A stretch of DNA of 64,000 nt from Streptomyces diastatochromogenes (GCF_002242805.1 NZ_MCGQ01000042.1:62001-126000); one strand, 5' to 3'; shown: positions 51,582-60,986, numbered from the stretch's first letter. Numbers and translations: made by a program. Notes: generated by a model from the sequence alone, not told the origin.

Positions 51582-51863
51582 ACCGCTCCCGTCATTCTCA
51601 CGGCGCGTTCACTACGGTTGTCGTGAGGATCCTGACGACGCTGATGCCCGAAGCTGTTGAACGCCGTCTGTAGATCCGGCCTCTCCTCAGACTCGGATCG
51701 ACGCCGCCGGGATCCTTCTCTGCGCCGACGAAGTCGCCGCGGGCGTCTGGTTCATCTCGCTCAGATCCGCGACGGCCAATGGATGACATTCGTTCTGTCG
51801 GTGTGGGCCGCCGCGACGACGTCGCCGGACTCCGTGCGGTCGAGCTGTCCGTAGGAATGATGT

Positions 51864-52199
51864 ATGGCTGATCCGGCATGGTGCTCCTTTTGGCACGGAT
51901 GCGCTGCCGCCGGGTCCGAGTCCATTGTCCTGCCGCGCCACGTGGCGGGCGACTCGGTGACGGACAGAGATGACTTCCGGGCTGACCGGATCTCTCAGGT
52001 GCTGCCGCCCGGCGAGGCCGACCGATTCCTGGTGGCGTTCGAGGGCAGCGGCGGTTCGTTTTTCCGGGCCCGCGCGACGGTTGCCTACAACGCAGGCCGA
52101 CTCGTCAGGTCAGAGCAGGAACTGAGGCGTCTCACCTCAGTAGCTGTTGTCGTTCCGATCTTGAGGTGTGCGCGTCGAACGGGAGTCTCGATCGGGTGA
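51864..52199 (+). pseudogene. Hypothetical protein, probably truncated at the 3' end
   Basis: The frame VTDRDDFRADRISQVLPPGE, ADRFLVAFEGSGGSFFRARA, TVAYNAGRLVRSEQELRRLT has coding composition and looks like the start of a beta-rich domain, but the last 20 residues run into unrelated sequence shared with IS5-type scraps. The start is uncertain. No family recognised. Confidence 0.35.
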
Positions 52200-52405
52200 T
52201 CGAAGCTGGCTGCGGGCATGAGTACATGGCCGCTTGGTAGCTCGGGGTTGCGAAGCCAACCGAGATCCAGGAGACCCTGTTGCCGCAGTTGTACGTGTTC
52301 GCGCCGGTGGGGTTCAACTCGGCTGCAGCAACGTGTGATTGTGTCGCTCACCGGTTCGGGAATGCGGCCGATCACCCGGAACGTGTTCGGCGGTATCCGT
52401 CGGAC

Positions 52406-52445
52406 ATGACGGACGCGGAGTGGGCCCCGGTCCGGCCGACCGCTC
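52406..52445 (+). pseudogene. IS5-family transposase start, minimal scrap
   Basis: MTDAEWAPVRP matches the very start of one IS5 subtype (MTDAEWALVRPLLP). The sequence around it (52200-52540) is a mixture of fragments with no gene. Confidence 0.5.
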
Positions 52446-52538
52446 GTTCACCCGACGCCGAGCAACGAGCTCGCGCTGTTCAAGCAGCCCCACGACCGAC
52501 GGCATCCACGACCTCCACAGGAACGGCGACACGACAGG

Positions 52539-52838
52539 TCACCACTCCCACAGGATCACCAGCCTATGCCTGACCAGCGGAAACGCAGTCCTCAAGCCCG
52601 GAAAGACAACAGCGTCCAATACCTGCCGCAGAGGCTGCAAGTGTTCATGCCCAACGCTCTGCGGCGTGGGCGTTGTCGTACCTGACCTGGCGCGGACGCT
52701 GGGGTAGACGCAGACGTAGTCGGTGGGAGCCTGATGCGGGGTTGCCTCCGCTGTGAGCGGTGTGACCATGATGCCTCCTGCGACAGCAACCGCCGAAGCA
52801 GCGACGGTCAGACAGCGAGTCCAGATGGCCTTGTTCAT
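52539..52838 (-). CDS. Small putative secreted protein
   Basis: A 99-aa frame from the ATG at 52838 with a good signal peptide (NKAIWTRCLTVAASAVAVAG, cleavage near TAEA-T). The mature part, TPHQAPTDYVCVYPSVRARS, has few distinguishing features and the C-terminal half has weak coding character, so the gene may be truncated. It abuts an IS5 scrap just upstream, which may have replaced its promoter. Confidence 0.4.
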   Translation of the reverse strand: MNKAIWTRCLTVAASAVAVAGGIMVTPLTAEATPHQAPTDYVCVYPSVRARSGTTTPTPQSVGHEHLQPLRQVLDAVVFPGLRTAFPLVRHRLVILWEW

Positions 52839-52849
52839 GGTCGACAGGC

Positions 52850-53118
52850 ATGCTGCCTTTGCCGGCAAGCCCGTCAGCTACACCGGCCTCGATCCACTCA
52901 TCCCGGCGGCGCTGGATCGTGGCGGCCAAGCAGATCCCGTCCGCCACCCGCTTGTAGCCCTTCCCCAACCCCAGTGCGGTGATGAGCTTGCCGAAGACGA
53001 TCGCGTCTGGGATCGGCGGGTTGTGGCACCCAAGCCGGTGATCGACCTCACGATCCGGCAACAGGGCCAGGAACTCGGCGCGGATCGGGTCGATGATGGA
53101 CGCAGGCACGACGGGCAT
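52850..53118 (-). pseudogene. IS5-family transposase, N-terminal remnant
   Basis: MPVVPASIIDPIRAEFLALL, PDREVDHRLGCHNPPIPDAI, VFGKLITALGLGKGYKRVAD, QRRRDEWIEAGVADGL match the first 90 residues of an IS5 subtype with a strongly conserved start. The DDE core is missing. Confidence 0.8.
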
Positions 53119-53234
53119 GAGTCTGCTCCCAGGATCACAGAACGTAAGCAACTCCATGATCAGCAGAAGACTGCCCGCCATGCCGCCACTCCGACGCGTT
53201 CATGACCTACCGGCGGACGCTCCTAGCCGCCTGT

Positions 53235-53579
53235 TCAGTAGTACATGAACGTCGGGATCAGGCCGCCGCCGCTGGCATTCGGTATCGTTACCAGCCCGCC
53301 GACGCCGACGCCCCTGCTGTTGGCGACGTTGACCACGTCGTAGACCGAGCCGTAGTTGCCCATCCAGTGCCACGAGGGGTCAGACTTCTTAGTCGTGCAG
53401 GCATTGGCGAGCTTGATGCCTTCCTGGGCAGTGAGAACTTGGTCAGCCCGCGGGATGTAGCAGCTGGCGTTCGGCGTCGTCGGCGCCTTCGGCGCGGGTG
53501 CGGCGGGAGCCGGGATCGCCAGGCCGATCAGCAGTGCCGCGGGCGCGGCCGCGATGGCGAGGGTGCGAAGTCGGTTCAT
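53235..53579 (-). CDS. Small secreted hypothetical protein
   Basis: A 114-aa protein with a typical signal peptide (NRLRTLAIAAAPAALLIGLA, cleavage near APA-A) and a short mature domain with two Cys: NASCYIPRADQVLTAQEGIK, LANACTTKKSDPSWHWMGNY, GSVYDVVNVANSRGVGVGGL. A disulfide between the two Cys is likely. Codon use is coding-like. I recognise no family. It stands alone. Confidence 0.65.
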   Translation of the reverse strand: MNRLRTLAIAAAPAALLIGLAIPAPAAPAPKAPTTPNASCYIPRADQVLTAQEGIKLANACTTKKSDPSWHWMGNYGSVYDVVNVANSRGVGVGGLVTIPNASGGGLIPTFMYY

Positions 53580-53689
53580 GGTTGACCTCCCTGGCTAGCC
53601 ACCTGTCTCGGAACCGAGATCTGAACCGACCGTAGAGTCGCCAGGCGTAGTACCGCCATTCGGATACGCCCAATCGGGTGATGTCGAGG

Positions 53690-53860
53690 TGTCGATTAGA
53701 GGGGGGTTATTTGGTGTGGGGGTGGTGTCTGACCTGGGGTGTTGTTGGTTGGTTGAGAAGGTTGGCGGGGTGGTGGGGGTGGGAGCTGGGGTTGTCTGTG
53801 GTGTGTTGAGTAGCTGGTGGGTTGTTGAAGGTAGCGTCTGGGTGTAAGTAGCTGTCTCCA
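53690..53860. other. Strand-skewed G+T-rich tract
   Basis: About 170 bp in which the plus strand is almost entirely G and T with few A or C, unlike the rest of the window. On the minus strand it reads as a Thr/Pro/Asn/Gln-rich frame (TTPAPTPTTPPTFSTN) of no known family. It joins the truncated end of the IS1380 remnant. Confidence 0.6.
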
Positions 53861-54573
53861 CGCCATGAACTCGTGGGTGCCGCCGCCGGAGTCCGTGCGG
53901 ATCAGGGTCCGGCGTCCGCGCCGGTACTTTGCGGGGAGCTGGGCCAGGGCTAGGCGGGCGGCACTGATGTGATCGGTGGCGGTGTTCGAGCCCGCGTTGC
54001 CCGGCCTGAGCAGGGCCGCGACCGGCTCCCCGGTCCCGCCCGGGCCGTGGTCGACGAACCCCGTGAGCGGGTGAAGAGCGTAGGTCTTCTTCCAGGTCGC
54101 AGCCGCGTCCTGCTTGTCCGAGTGTGCGATCACCAGGACACCGTCCAGATCGACGATCACCTCTTTGCCCGTGTCAGGGGCGCTCTTCCCGGCCAACCGC
54201 CAGACCCGAGAGCGGACTTCAGCGCGCGCGGCGCGGATGGCCCCAAAGACCCTGTCACCGCAGGTGGCGAGGGCGGCGACCAGGCGGGAGACCGTCGGGT
54301 CGGAAGCGACCGGCCCCAACACGGCCGGCTCGGACCGCAGCATGGATATGTCGGCGAGGCAGTCCCTGCCCAGCGCGATCGCGAGATCCAGCAGAACCGT
54401 CACCGGATCGTGGACGTTCCGCGGCTTCCGCCACGGGGCCAACGCAGTCGATATCGCCTGGTCCAGGCCGGTCTTGCGGACTGTCTCCACCAGCAGCACG
54501 GATCCGGCCTGCGAGACCACTCCCGATCCGCCCCCGATATCGGGACGCGTGGAGAGGACCCATTGCGCTTCAT
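53840..54573 (-). pseudogene. IS1380-family transposase, truncated and frameshifted
   Basis: N-terminus MKRNGSSPRVPISG in one frame, then GVVSQAGSVLLVETVRKTGL, LAPWRKPRNVHDPVTVLLDL, DISMLRSEPAVLGPVASDPT, VIVDLDGVLVIAHSDKQDAA (first DDE Asp in VDLDG), TWKKTYALHPLTGF, LLRPGNAGSNTATDHISAAR, TLIRTDSGGGTHEFM. The sequence stops matching after THEFMAW; the rest of the catalytic core is absent. A frameshift near 54545 separates the first 18 residues. Normal members are about 450 aa. Confidence 0.85.
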
Positions 54574-54727
54574 CTGGAGCGTGCCTCGTGCGGGGGTGAT
54601 GTAACCGGACCGTAGACGAGCGCTATCATCCCAGCTCAAGTGCTCTTTGTTGCTCTCCGACCGTCCCTGGGACGAGGATCGGTTGCCCTCGTCGGGCGCG
54701 AAGCGCCCAGCGTGAAGGGACCCACCC

Positions 54728-55240
54728 ATGTCAGCCGGCACATGGTCAGAGCTGTTGCTCCACTCCGAGCGGTTGACCGCTCTCTACACCGAGTTGCCGC
54801 CCTTGGAGCACCTGGTTCTCAGATCGGTGCACCTGAGTCCCTACGGCCCCGGTGTGAAATTGCGTGTGGAGCTGCCCCGCTTTCCAGACCTTGCTCCTGC
54901 ATCTTGGACCGAAGCCGACTGCGACCGGTTCGAGGTCCAGATCGAGTTCCTGGCCGTGGGCGAAGACCTGCGGATGAGGGGTGTTCCCCACCGCACCGTG
55001 GTCGACATCGAGTTCGGACCCGTCGTCCAGGACCAAGGGCACTGGGTCACGGTCGGGGTGAGCGGACCGGGGTTTTCGCTGGACTTCACCGCGCATGCCA
55101 CGATCCGGGCCAGCCATCTCAACGCCTACCGCTCCGACGACGCGGATCCATACACAGCTCGGCGATGGTTCGAGAGCCGACTCGACCAGCACCTGCACCA
55201 AGTGCTGCCTCCCACGACAGCGAAGGCGTTCTATGACTGA
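54728..55240 (+). CDS. Imm50-like immunity protein
   Basis: A 170-aa soluble protein with GAAGGGA upstream of the ATG. WSELLLHSERLTALYTELPP, LEHLVLRSVHLSPYGPGVKL, RVELPRFPDLAPASWTEADC, RFEVQIEFLAVGEDL fit the Imm50 pattern (LL.N...L..LY...P.L....L..V.L...GP...L...L..FPD), known from immunity proteins of polymorphic toxin systems. No toxin, secretion gene or Rhs repeat is nearby, so it would be an orphan antitoxin. It overlaps the next gene by 8 bp. Confidence 0.72.
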   Translation: MSAGTWSELLLHSERLTALYTELPPLEHLVLRSVHLSPYGPGVKLRVELPRFPDLAPASWTEADCDRFEVQIEFLAVGEDLRMRGVPHRTVVDIEFGPVVQDQGHWVTVGVSGPGFSLDFTAHATIRASHLNAYRSDDADPYTARRWFESRLDQHLHQVLPPTTAKAFYD

Positions 55241-55627
55241 CCGTGACTGGTCCGCCGAGGTGACCCATCGCGAGACCCTCCGCGAAGTCCTGGGCTCACC
55301 TCCGCCACCGCTCAGCGACTACGACCTGACCTCCGTTCTCATCGACGAACGCGAAACGTCGGTCACCTTGAGGTTCTTCGCCTTCGCCGTCCCCGTCGGT
55401 GCGCGGATCTATGGCAGGCGCGAGGACACAACGCGGTCGAGTTCGTCCTGGTCTGCATCGGCGTGAAGAACTTCGCAGTGGATAGGTGGTCCGGCTGGCC
55501 CACAACCGTCGCCACCATCGCGGGGAAAACGGTCGTGCTCGCCGGCCAGGGCAAGCGCGTGTCCTTCGAGGCCGCCGAGATCCGCGCCGGGTCTCCAGTG
55601 GGACGCCTGGCCAGCCGCTTCCAGTGA
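55233..55627 (+). pseudogene. Second Imm50-like gene, frameshifted
   Basis: ATG at 55233 overlaps the upstream stop. The first frame reads TDRDWSAEVTHRETLREVLG, PPPPLSDYDLTSVLIDERET, VTLRFFAFAVPVG; the frame then shifts near 55430 and continues AVEFVLVCIGVKNFAVDRWS, VVLAGQGKRVSFEAAEIRAG to a stop at 55627. The pair is a tandem duplication in type, with this copy now broken. From here to 55990 no gene was recognised. Confidence 0.6.
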
Positions 55628-55990
55628 CGTCACTCGCAGGTCGAGAGGGGATCGACGTACCGGGAACTTCACCTGCGAGGTGAAAGCCGCAGATGTTCGA
55701 CAGGGGCACCAAACATGGGACAACGCTGCAGGTCAGGGAGGCTACACCCAGCCATGATCACCCATCAGTAACTTCCCCTCATGAAAGGGCGAGGCTAGGC
55801 CTGGACCGTCGGGTCCCTGACACCCAGGGCCTGTCGCGAGCCGGCTCGACATCGCTCCCCAGCCACGTACAGACCCGGCGTGAGCAAACCTCGCCAGCAC
55901 CTCCTCGGTCGCCCCCTCAGCCTGACGATTTCTCGATCGCGCCTGGCGGGCACCGTGGCCCAGCATCGGGATCGGGCGGTCCCGGTCGGG

Positions 55991-56905
55991 TCATGCTCGG
56001 GTGAGCACGATCTTCTTACCGCCGGCCCGTCCCGTCACCACCCGGGCGAACGCAGCCGGTCCCTCGCTCAGCGGCAGGGGTTCCGGTGCGAGTTTCAAGG
56101 TTCCCGCGGCGGCCTGCTCCGCCAGCTGGACAAGCTGCGTGGCGTTGGGCTCGACGTAGAGGTCCCAACTCGTGATGCCTCGTTCCTCCGGAGGCGCGTC
56201 CGAGGTCAGGGAGCACAGTCGGCCGCCGTCCCGCACCAGAGGCAGGGCGGCGTCCGCCGTGCTGGTGGCGATGATCAGGGCCGCGTCGAACCCGCCGCGT
56301 ACCTTGGCCGACCAGTTCGGGTCGTGGTAGTCGACGACCTCCATCGCTCCCAGACCGAGCAGGCGCTCTGCGGCGGCAGCAGACGCGGTCGCGGTCACCG
56401 CGATGCCCTTGGCCGCGGCAAGCTGGATGGCCAGGGCTCCGGTGGCCCCGCCTCCGTTGGTGATCAGGAGCCGCTGTCCTCGGCTGAGGTCCAGCTTCTC
56501 CAGGGACTGCACCGCGGTGAGTCCGTTGACCGGCAGCGCCGCCGCGCGCACGGCGTCCAGCCCGGGTGGGCAGGCTGCCGCGTGATCCGCGTTGATCAGA
56601 ACGCGTTCGGCCCAGAAGCCGCTTCCCCCGGGCAGCGGGGCCTCGTGTGCGAGCACCCGGTCGCCTACGGCAAACCCGGTGACACCCGAGCCGACGGCCA
56701 GCACCTTGCCCGCGCCCTCCACTCCCAGCGCCGCCGGGGGGCGCAGCCCCACGTCCCAGCCAGCGCCGTTCAGCAGTTCGTCCCACGGGCCGACCCCGGC
56801 CGCCTCAACCGCCATCAGGATCTGACCGGGCCCGGGAGATGACGGTTCGGGCAACTCCAGCAGGGCGACTTCCTTCTCGGCCCCGGACACTCCGCACGCC
56901 TTCAC
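55991..56905 (-). CDS. Zinc-binding-dehydrogenase/quinone oxidoreductase family protein
   Basis: A 304-aa medium-chain reductase from the GTG at 56905; a GTG at 56926 is also possible. Features: VEAAGVGPWDELLNGAGWDV, PAALGVEGAGKVLAVGSGVT, FAVGDRVLAHEAPL, LLITNGGGATGALAIQLAAA (NADPH site), and a C-terminal GGKKIVLT. It lacks the zinc-ligand pattern, so it belongs to the quinone oxidoreductase group, which acts on quinones or enones using NADPH. It stands alone. Confidence 0.9.
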   Translation of the reverse strand: MKACGVSGAEKEVALLELPEPSSPGPGQILMAVEAAGVGPWDELLNGAGWDVGLRPPAALGVEGAGKVLAVGSGVTGFAVGDRVLAHEAPLPGGSGFWAERVLINADHAAACPPGLDAVRAAALPVNGLTAVQSLEKLDLSRGQRLLITNGGGATGALAIQLAAAKGIAVTATASAAAAERLLGLGAMEVVDYHDPNWSAKVRGGFDAALIIATSTADAALPLVRDGGRLCSLTSDAPPEERGITSWDLYVEPNATQLVQLAEQAAAGTLKLAPEPLPLSEGPAAFARVVTGRAGGKKIVLTRA

Positions 56906-57077
56906 AGTAGATCTTTGTCCTCTCACTCAGCCCGGCCGACCGGGAGGTACGGGCCGGAAACCCAAAGCGCGCACCAGTGTCGACCTCGGGATCCCCTACA
57001 GAGCTCGCCTGTGGTCTCAGCCGCATTGGTGTCGAGCCTATGCAGCCAGTGGACCGGACGTGTGGTCCATTTGAAGG

Positions 57078-57224
57078 GTGACTAACTGGGCCAATCGTGG
57101 AATAGATCTGCCCGTATGGCTGTATCCGGGTGAGCGGTGGAACGACGAGCGGTATGCACTTGGCCGGCAGCACGACGCCTTGCGTGAGGCGATCGGCGAG
57201 GAGCTGGACCAGCTCGCAACTTGA
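57078..57224 (+). CDS. Small hypothetical protein (48 aa)
   Basis: VTNWANRGIDLPVWLYPGER followed by WNDERYALGRQHDALREAIG, EELDQLAT. GTG start with TTGAAG just before it. The sequence is coherent and charged, with an amphipathic helical second half, and GC3 is high, so it is probably coding although too short to place in a family. It could be the front end of the Lys-rich gene that follows. Confidence 0.45.
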   Translation: MTNWANRGIDLPVWLYPGERWNDERYALGRQHDALREAIGEELDQLAT

Positions 57225-57259
57225 CGGTCCGGTGTAGATCAGCTGGCGCAGGCAGCGGT

Positions 57260-57649
57260 TGAGCTGGTCCAGCCGGATGGTGCGGCGGCTGGCGCCGACC
57301 CACACGCAGGGCCTGCAGGGCAGCCTCGACCAGGCGCGGGGCGGTGGAGGGCAGGAGCCGTCCGCGGCGCGGCCGAAGAGGACCGCGGACCGCAAGACGG
57401 TGCGCAAGCCGGCCGCGGAGGCGGCGAAAGAAGGCCGCTGGCAAGAAGGCCCCGCCGAGGGCGGCCCGAGCATCGACGGCGGGAGGCGGCCGGGGCGGGA
57501 CAAAGACCGAGTGGCGACAGTTGAGGAAGGCAGAGCTGTACCAGCGGGCAGCCGAGCAGGGCATCGTCGGCCGGCCCAAGATGAGCAGGGAGGAGCTCGT
57601 CGACGCGCTCGCCCGGGCCGGGCGCCGCCGCAAGAAGAGGGCGGCCTGA
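57260..57649 (+). pseudogene. Lys-rich protein with SAP/Rho_N-like end, frameshifted
   Basis: One frame carries ARPKRTADRKTVRKPAAEAA, the next KKAAGKKAPPRAARASTAGG then TKTEWRQLRKAELYQRAAEQ, GIVGRPKMSREELVDALARA, GRRRKKRAA. The end matches the short helical motif seen in Rho_N/SAP-like segments at the tails of DNA-binding proteins ('KAELY..A.E.GI.GR.KMS.EEL..AL'). Lys/Ala stretches resemble tails of Ku or histone-like proteins. A frameshift near 57430 separates the parts. Confidence 0.5.
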
Positions 57650-57936
57650 CCACCGCCTCCCGGTCGGCTACCGCACCGTGCGGAGGTAGTCGCGGCGGGC
57701 AGCAACGAGTGCGCGCCGGCGCTGGCTGGCAGCCGGTGCGCCTTTGACCCACCGAGTGCGGGACTCGTGTTTTCGTGTCGGCACGCTGGATAGTCCTAGA
57801 TCGCCGTCCAAGCCCGACGACCATCATCTGATTGCGGTTGGACCGGTAGTGCAACTGCTCGTCTGGTCGGCAGAGGTCACCGGTGCCGTGTCCGGAGGCT
57901 TTGGCCAGGGGTGCTGGGCCGGACGATTCGGCGTGA

Positions 57937-58707
57937 TCAGCAGCCGGACACACCGGTGCACTGGTTGGGGACGTTGCCGCTCACCGTGGTACGGATCAGC
58001 GTCACCGTGCCCGCGAAGTTGAAGATGCCGCCGCCGCTGATGGTCGCGGTGTTGTTCAGCACCCTGGAGCCGGTCAGCGTCGCCGAGCCGGAGTCATTGA
58101 GGATGCCGCCGCCAGTCGGGGCGTTGTTGTTCTGCACCGTGGTGCGGTCGAGTGTCGCCGTGCCGCTGTTGTAGATGCCACCTCCACCGTCCGTCGCGGT
58201 GTTGTTCTGCACCGCGGAGCGGGTCAGCGTCAGCGTCGCCACCTCGGAGCTGAGAATGCCGCCGCCGCGGAAGGCGGTGTTGTCCTGCACCGCGGAGCGG
58301 GTCAGCGTCAGCGTGCCATCGCTGACGATGCCGCCGCCCAGGGTGGCTGAGCCGTGCGTGATGACCAGGTTTTGCAGGTCCGCTTGGACGCCTGCGCGAA
58401 CGGTCACGGTGGTGCCGGTGTGGTTGCCGTCGAGGATCGCGCCTCTGAGGCCGATCAGGGTCACGTCCTTGACGAGGGTGACAGGACCGATGCACGTCCC
58501 TCTCACCCGAAGCGTAGCCCCTGGAGCGGCGCCGACGACCGCGGGCTGCAGGGCGCTGGGGTTGGCATTGCAGTCCACCGTGGTGGGCTGGGCAACGGCG
58601 ACCGGACTCGTGCCGATCAGACCGACAGCCACTGCCCCCGCCCCCGCGATCACCGTCGTCGCCTTTGCCCACCGGCGCCACACGGCCCGATCCGCGCGCA
58701 TCAACAT
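57937..58707 (-). CDS. Secreted right-handed beta-helix protein
   Basis: A 256-aa protein from the ATG at 58707 (GGAGAAG upstream). A signal peptide (WRRWAKATTVIAGAGAVAVG, cleavage near PVAVA-Q) is followed by repeats of about 22 residues with the pattern 'sTLTLtRSAVqdNTAfrGGGI', 'ATLTLTRSAVQNNTATDGGG', 'TATLDRTTVQNNNAPTGGGI', 'ATLTGSRVLNNTATISGGGI'. This is a parallel beta-helix of the polymorphic-membrane-protein/pectate-lyase-like type. Two Cys at the end (QCTGVSGC) may cap it. Function unknown; adhesion or carbohydrate binding is possible. It stands alone. Confidence 0.82.
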   Translation of the reverse strand: MLMRADRAVWRRWAKATTVIAGAGAVAVGLIGTSPVAVAQPTTVDCNANPSALQPAVVGAAPGATLRVRGTCIGPVTLVKDVTLIGLRGAILDGNHTGTTVTVRAGVQADLQNLVITHGSATLGGGIVSDGTLTLTRSAVQDNTAFRGGGILSSEVATLTLTRSAVQNNTATDGGGGIYNSGTATLDRTTVQNNNAPTGGGILNDSGSATLTGSRVLNNTATISGGGIFNFAGTVTLIRTTVSGNVPNQCTGVSGC

Positions 58708-59192
58708 TCGCCTTCTCCTGTCTGTGCCTGACGCAGGACCATCGGCCCTGCCTGTCCGTTGTCCTGTGGCGCTGTCTTCTTGCGCCGGCGTCTTGCAGGG
58801 CGGCGTGAACCCTCGCGCCCAGAACAACGGATGCCCCATCGGTGGTAGCTGCGCCGGTGGCGACCCACTCATCGCCCGAACGGGCGGGGACAATGCCCGG
58901 TCCGGCCCACAGCCGACCTGTGCACGGGCGATCAGGCGCTTCGGGCGGGCGTACAGACTGACTAAGGCGCTTGCTGTAGCCCCCGGTCGAAGCCCCAGGG
59001 GCTACTCAGCGCACGGCCCCTGTCATCCGGCAGGGCTCACGACAGCGTGTCTCCGAGCTTCCGCAACTGTCCGTTCTCATCCATCGTGTCAGGGAGCCAC
59101 GTCGGCGAGCTGCGCACTGACAGCTGCCTTGAGACAAGACAGGCGAGCAATCCGGCTGGGGACCAATGGGCTTGGACGTCGCGGGGGCGATG

Positions 59193-59287
59193 TCTCAATG
59201 GTCTTGTCAGTTCCGGTGAGCGCCGACCGGGCAAGTGTCAGAACCACTGAGACCCCGCGCAGTGGATTCTCATCGATCTTGTCAGTT
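59193..59287 (+). repeat. Direct repeat pair, 20 bp
   Basis: TCTCAATGGTCTTGTCAGTT (59193-59212) and TCTCATCGATCTTGTCAGTT (59268-59287), 17 of 20 identical, 75 bp apart, with CCACTG/CAGTGG inverted repeats between them. The surrounding 58708-59424 holds no gene. They may be ends of a lost element or regulator sites. Confidence 0.45.
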
Positions 59288-59424
59288 TTCCGAGTCAACA
59301 CCGCCTCATCGGAACGTGGCGTGGCCGCCGAACGGGCGCTCCAACGCGCACCATGCGGCATGAGCGGAGGTCGTCCGGCGGTGTCCTACCGAACCGTGGT
59401 CCCTCTCGACACGTTATGTGACAC

Positions 59425-60726
59425 CTACGGCTTGGCTGACGAGGTGATCGGCGATCCGGCCGGGGCTGCGGAGTCCGGTGCCCCCGCGTAGTCGGGCAGC
59501 TCGATGCCGTTGATCGCGCGCCCGACCAGCTCGGTGAACCATTCGCTGGCGAAATCGGGGCGCGGCTCGGCGTCTGGCCCGGGGACGTCGCGGCTGCGGG
59601 CGTTCAATCGGCCGATCTCCTGGTTGGCCTCGACGAATGAGCGCATCCGCGCCTCGTAGCGGGTGAACCCGGTGTCGGGTTCCCACTCGGCGGCGGCCAG
59701 CTCTCCGGCCAGCAGGTAGGCGCCGACCAGTGCCAGCCCGGTGCCCTGCCCGGACATCGGCGACGAGCTGAACGCCGCGTCCCCGAGTAGCCCTACCCGC
59801 CCGCTCGACCAGCGGTCCATCACCACCTGGGCGACCTGGTCGAGGTAGAAGTCCGGGGTGTCGTCCAGGTGCGCGAGGATGCCGGGGGCCAGCCAGCCCA
59901 GGCCCGCCATCCGCTCACGCAGCAGGCGCTTCTGGGCCGCGACGTCACGGTAGTCGACGTCGAAGTCAGCCGAGGCGAAGTAGAACATGGCCATCGCCCG
60001 AGTGGCGTCCTGGATGGGTCGCAGAAGTGCTGAGCGCCCGGACTCCTGGTCCTGGTACTCGAGCAGCCAGCGGTCCAGCCCGAACTCGTTGGGCACACTG
60101 TAGAAGGCCAGCACGTGCCCGAGGTGGCGGAGGAACCGCTCATGCGGCCCGAAGATCATCGCCCGCAGCTCCGAGTGCAGCCCGTCGGCCCCGACCACCA
60201 GGTCGAAGCGCCGCCGGTCGCCGCCCGCGAAGACCACGTCGACCCCGTCCGCGTCCTGGGCGAGCTCGGCGATTCGGTCGCCGAAGAGGTACTCGACGCC
60301 GTCGCGGGTGTCGTCGTAGAGCACCTGGGACAGGTCCCCGCGCAGGATCTCGATGTCCGCGATGAACCCGTCGCCACCGTCGTCGTCCGCGCGGAAGGTC
60401 TCCAGCACCTGCCCGTCCGCGTCCACGGTGTGCGCGCCGGCGGTGCCGGTGCACGCCGCGCGGACCGCCGCGTCCAGCCCCATGCGCCCGATGACCTCCT
60501 TGGCGACCCCGCGCGCGTCCACCGCCTGCCCGCCGGGACGCAGCTCGGGAGCCCGCTCCACCACGGTCACCTCGGCCCCCCGCCGGCGCAGCCAGTGGGC
60601 CAGCGCGGGTCCCGCGATGCTCGCCCCCGCCACCAACACCCTGGGATCGCTCACCCGGGCCCCCTGCTCGCCGGTCCGGATGGTGCACTCCTGCTCGGAG
60701 TCGTCGACGCTCATCAGTGTCTCCAT
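59425..60726 (-). CDS. FAD-dependent monooxygenase (PHBH fold)
   Basis: A 433-aa class A flavin monooxygenase from the ATG at 60726 (GGAGGAAG upstream). VLVAGASIAGPALAHWLRRR is the FAD-binding Rossmann motif with an unusual GASIAG, GGQAVDARGVAKEVI follows, LVVGADGLHSELRAM is the NAD(P)H/FAD motif, and VGLLGDAAFSSSPMSGQGTG closes the FAD site. Substrate not known; enzymes of this type hydroxylate aromatic or polyketide substrates. A 17-bp dyad lies in its leader. It stands alone. Confidence 0.92.
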   Translation of the reverse strand: METLMSVDDSEQECTIRTGEQGARVSDPRVLVAGASIAGPALAHWLRRRGAEVTVVERAPELRPGGQAVDARGVAKEVIGRMGLDAAVRAACTGTAGAHTVDADGQVLETFRADDDGGDGFIADIEILRGDLSQVLYDDTRDGVEYLFGDRIAELAQDADGVDVVFAGGDRRRFDLVVGADGLHSELRAMIFGPHERFLRHLGHVLAFYSVPNEFGLDRWLLEYQDQESGRSALLRPIQDATRAMAMFYFASADFDVDYRDVAAQKRLLRERMAGLGWLAPGILAHLDDTPDFYLDQVAQVVMDRWSSGRVGLLGDAAFSSSPMSGQGTGLALVGAYLLAGELAAAEWEPDTGFTRYEARMRSFVEANQEIGRLNARSRDVPGPDAEPRPDFASEWFTELVGRAINGIELPDYAGAPDSAAPAGSPITSSAKP

Positions 60727-60740
60727 ATGCTTCCTCCCGC

Positions 60741-60757
60741 GCTGAAACGTTTTCAGC
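60741..60757. promoter_or_regulatory. Inverted repeat before FAD monooxygenase
   Basis: GCTGAAA-CGT-TTTCAGC, perfect 7-bp arms, starting 15 bp upstream of the start codon. The GAAACGTTT core resembles operators of LacI-family repressors. No regulator is adjacent. Confidence 0.55.
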
Positions 60758-60986
60758 ACAGGGCCACCGCTGTCAGTGGATCCAGGGGTATCGACTGCGG
60801 ATCCGCACCAAACTCATCGGTACGGCCGGAATCGCGTCCACGCTCCCGCAAACACCATGAACTCGGCATGCGCGCGCGTCGGGCATGGTCATGATCGCCT
60901 CGACCTCGGCAGACATCGATGAGAAACGCCAACCCCGATGAGACTCACATCAGCCCAGACTGGTGTAAACGAGGCGAACCAGGCTG

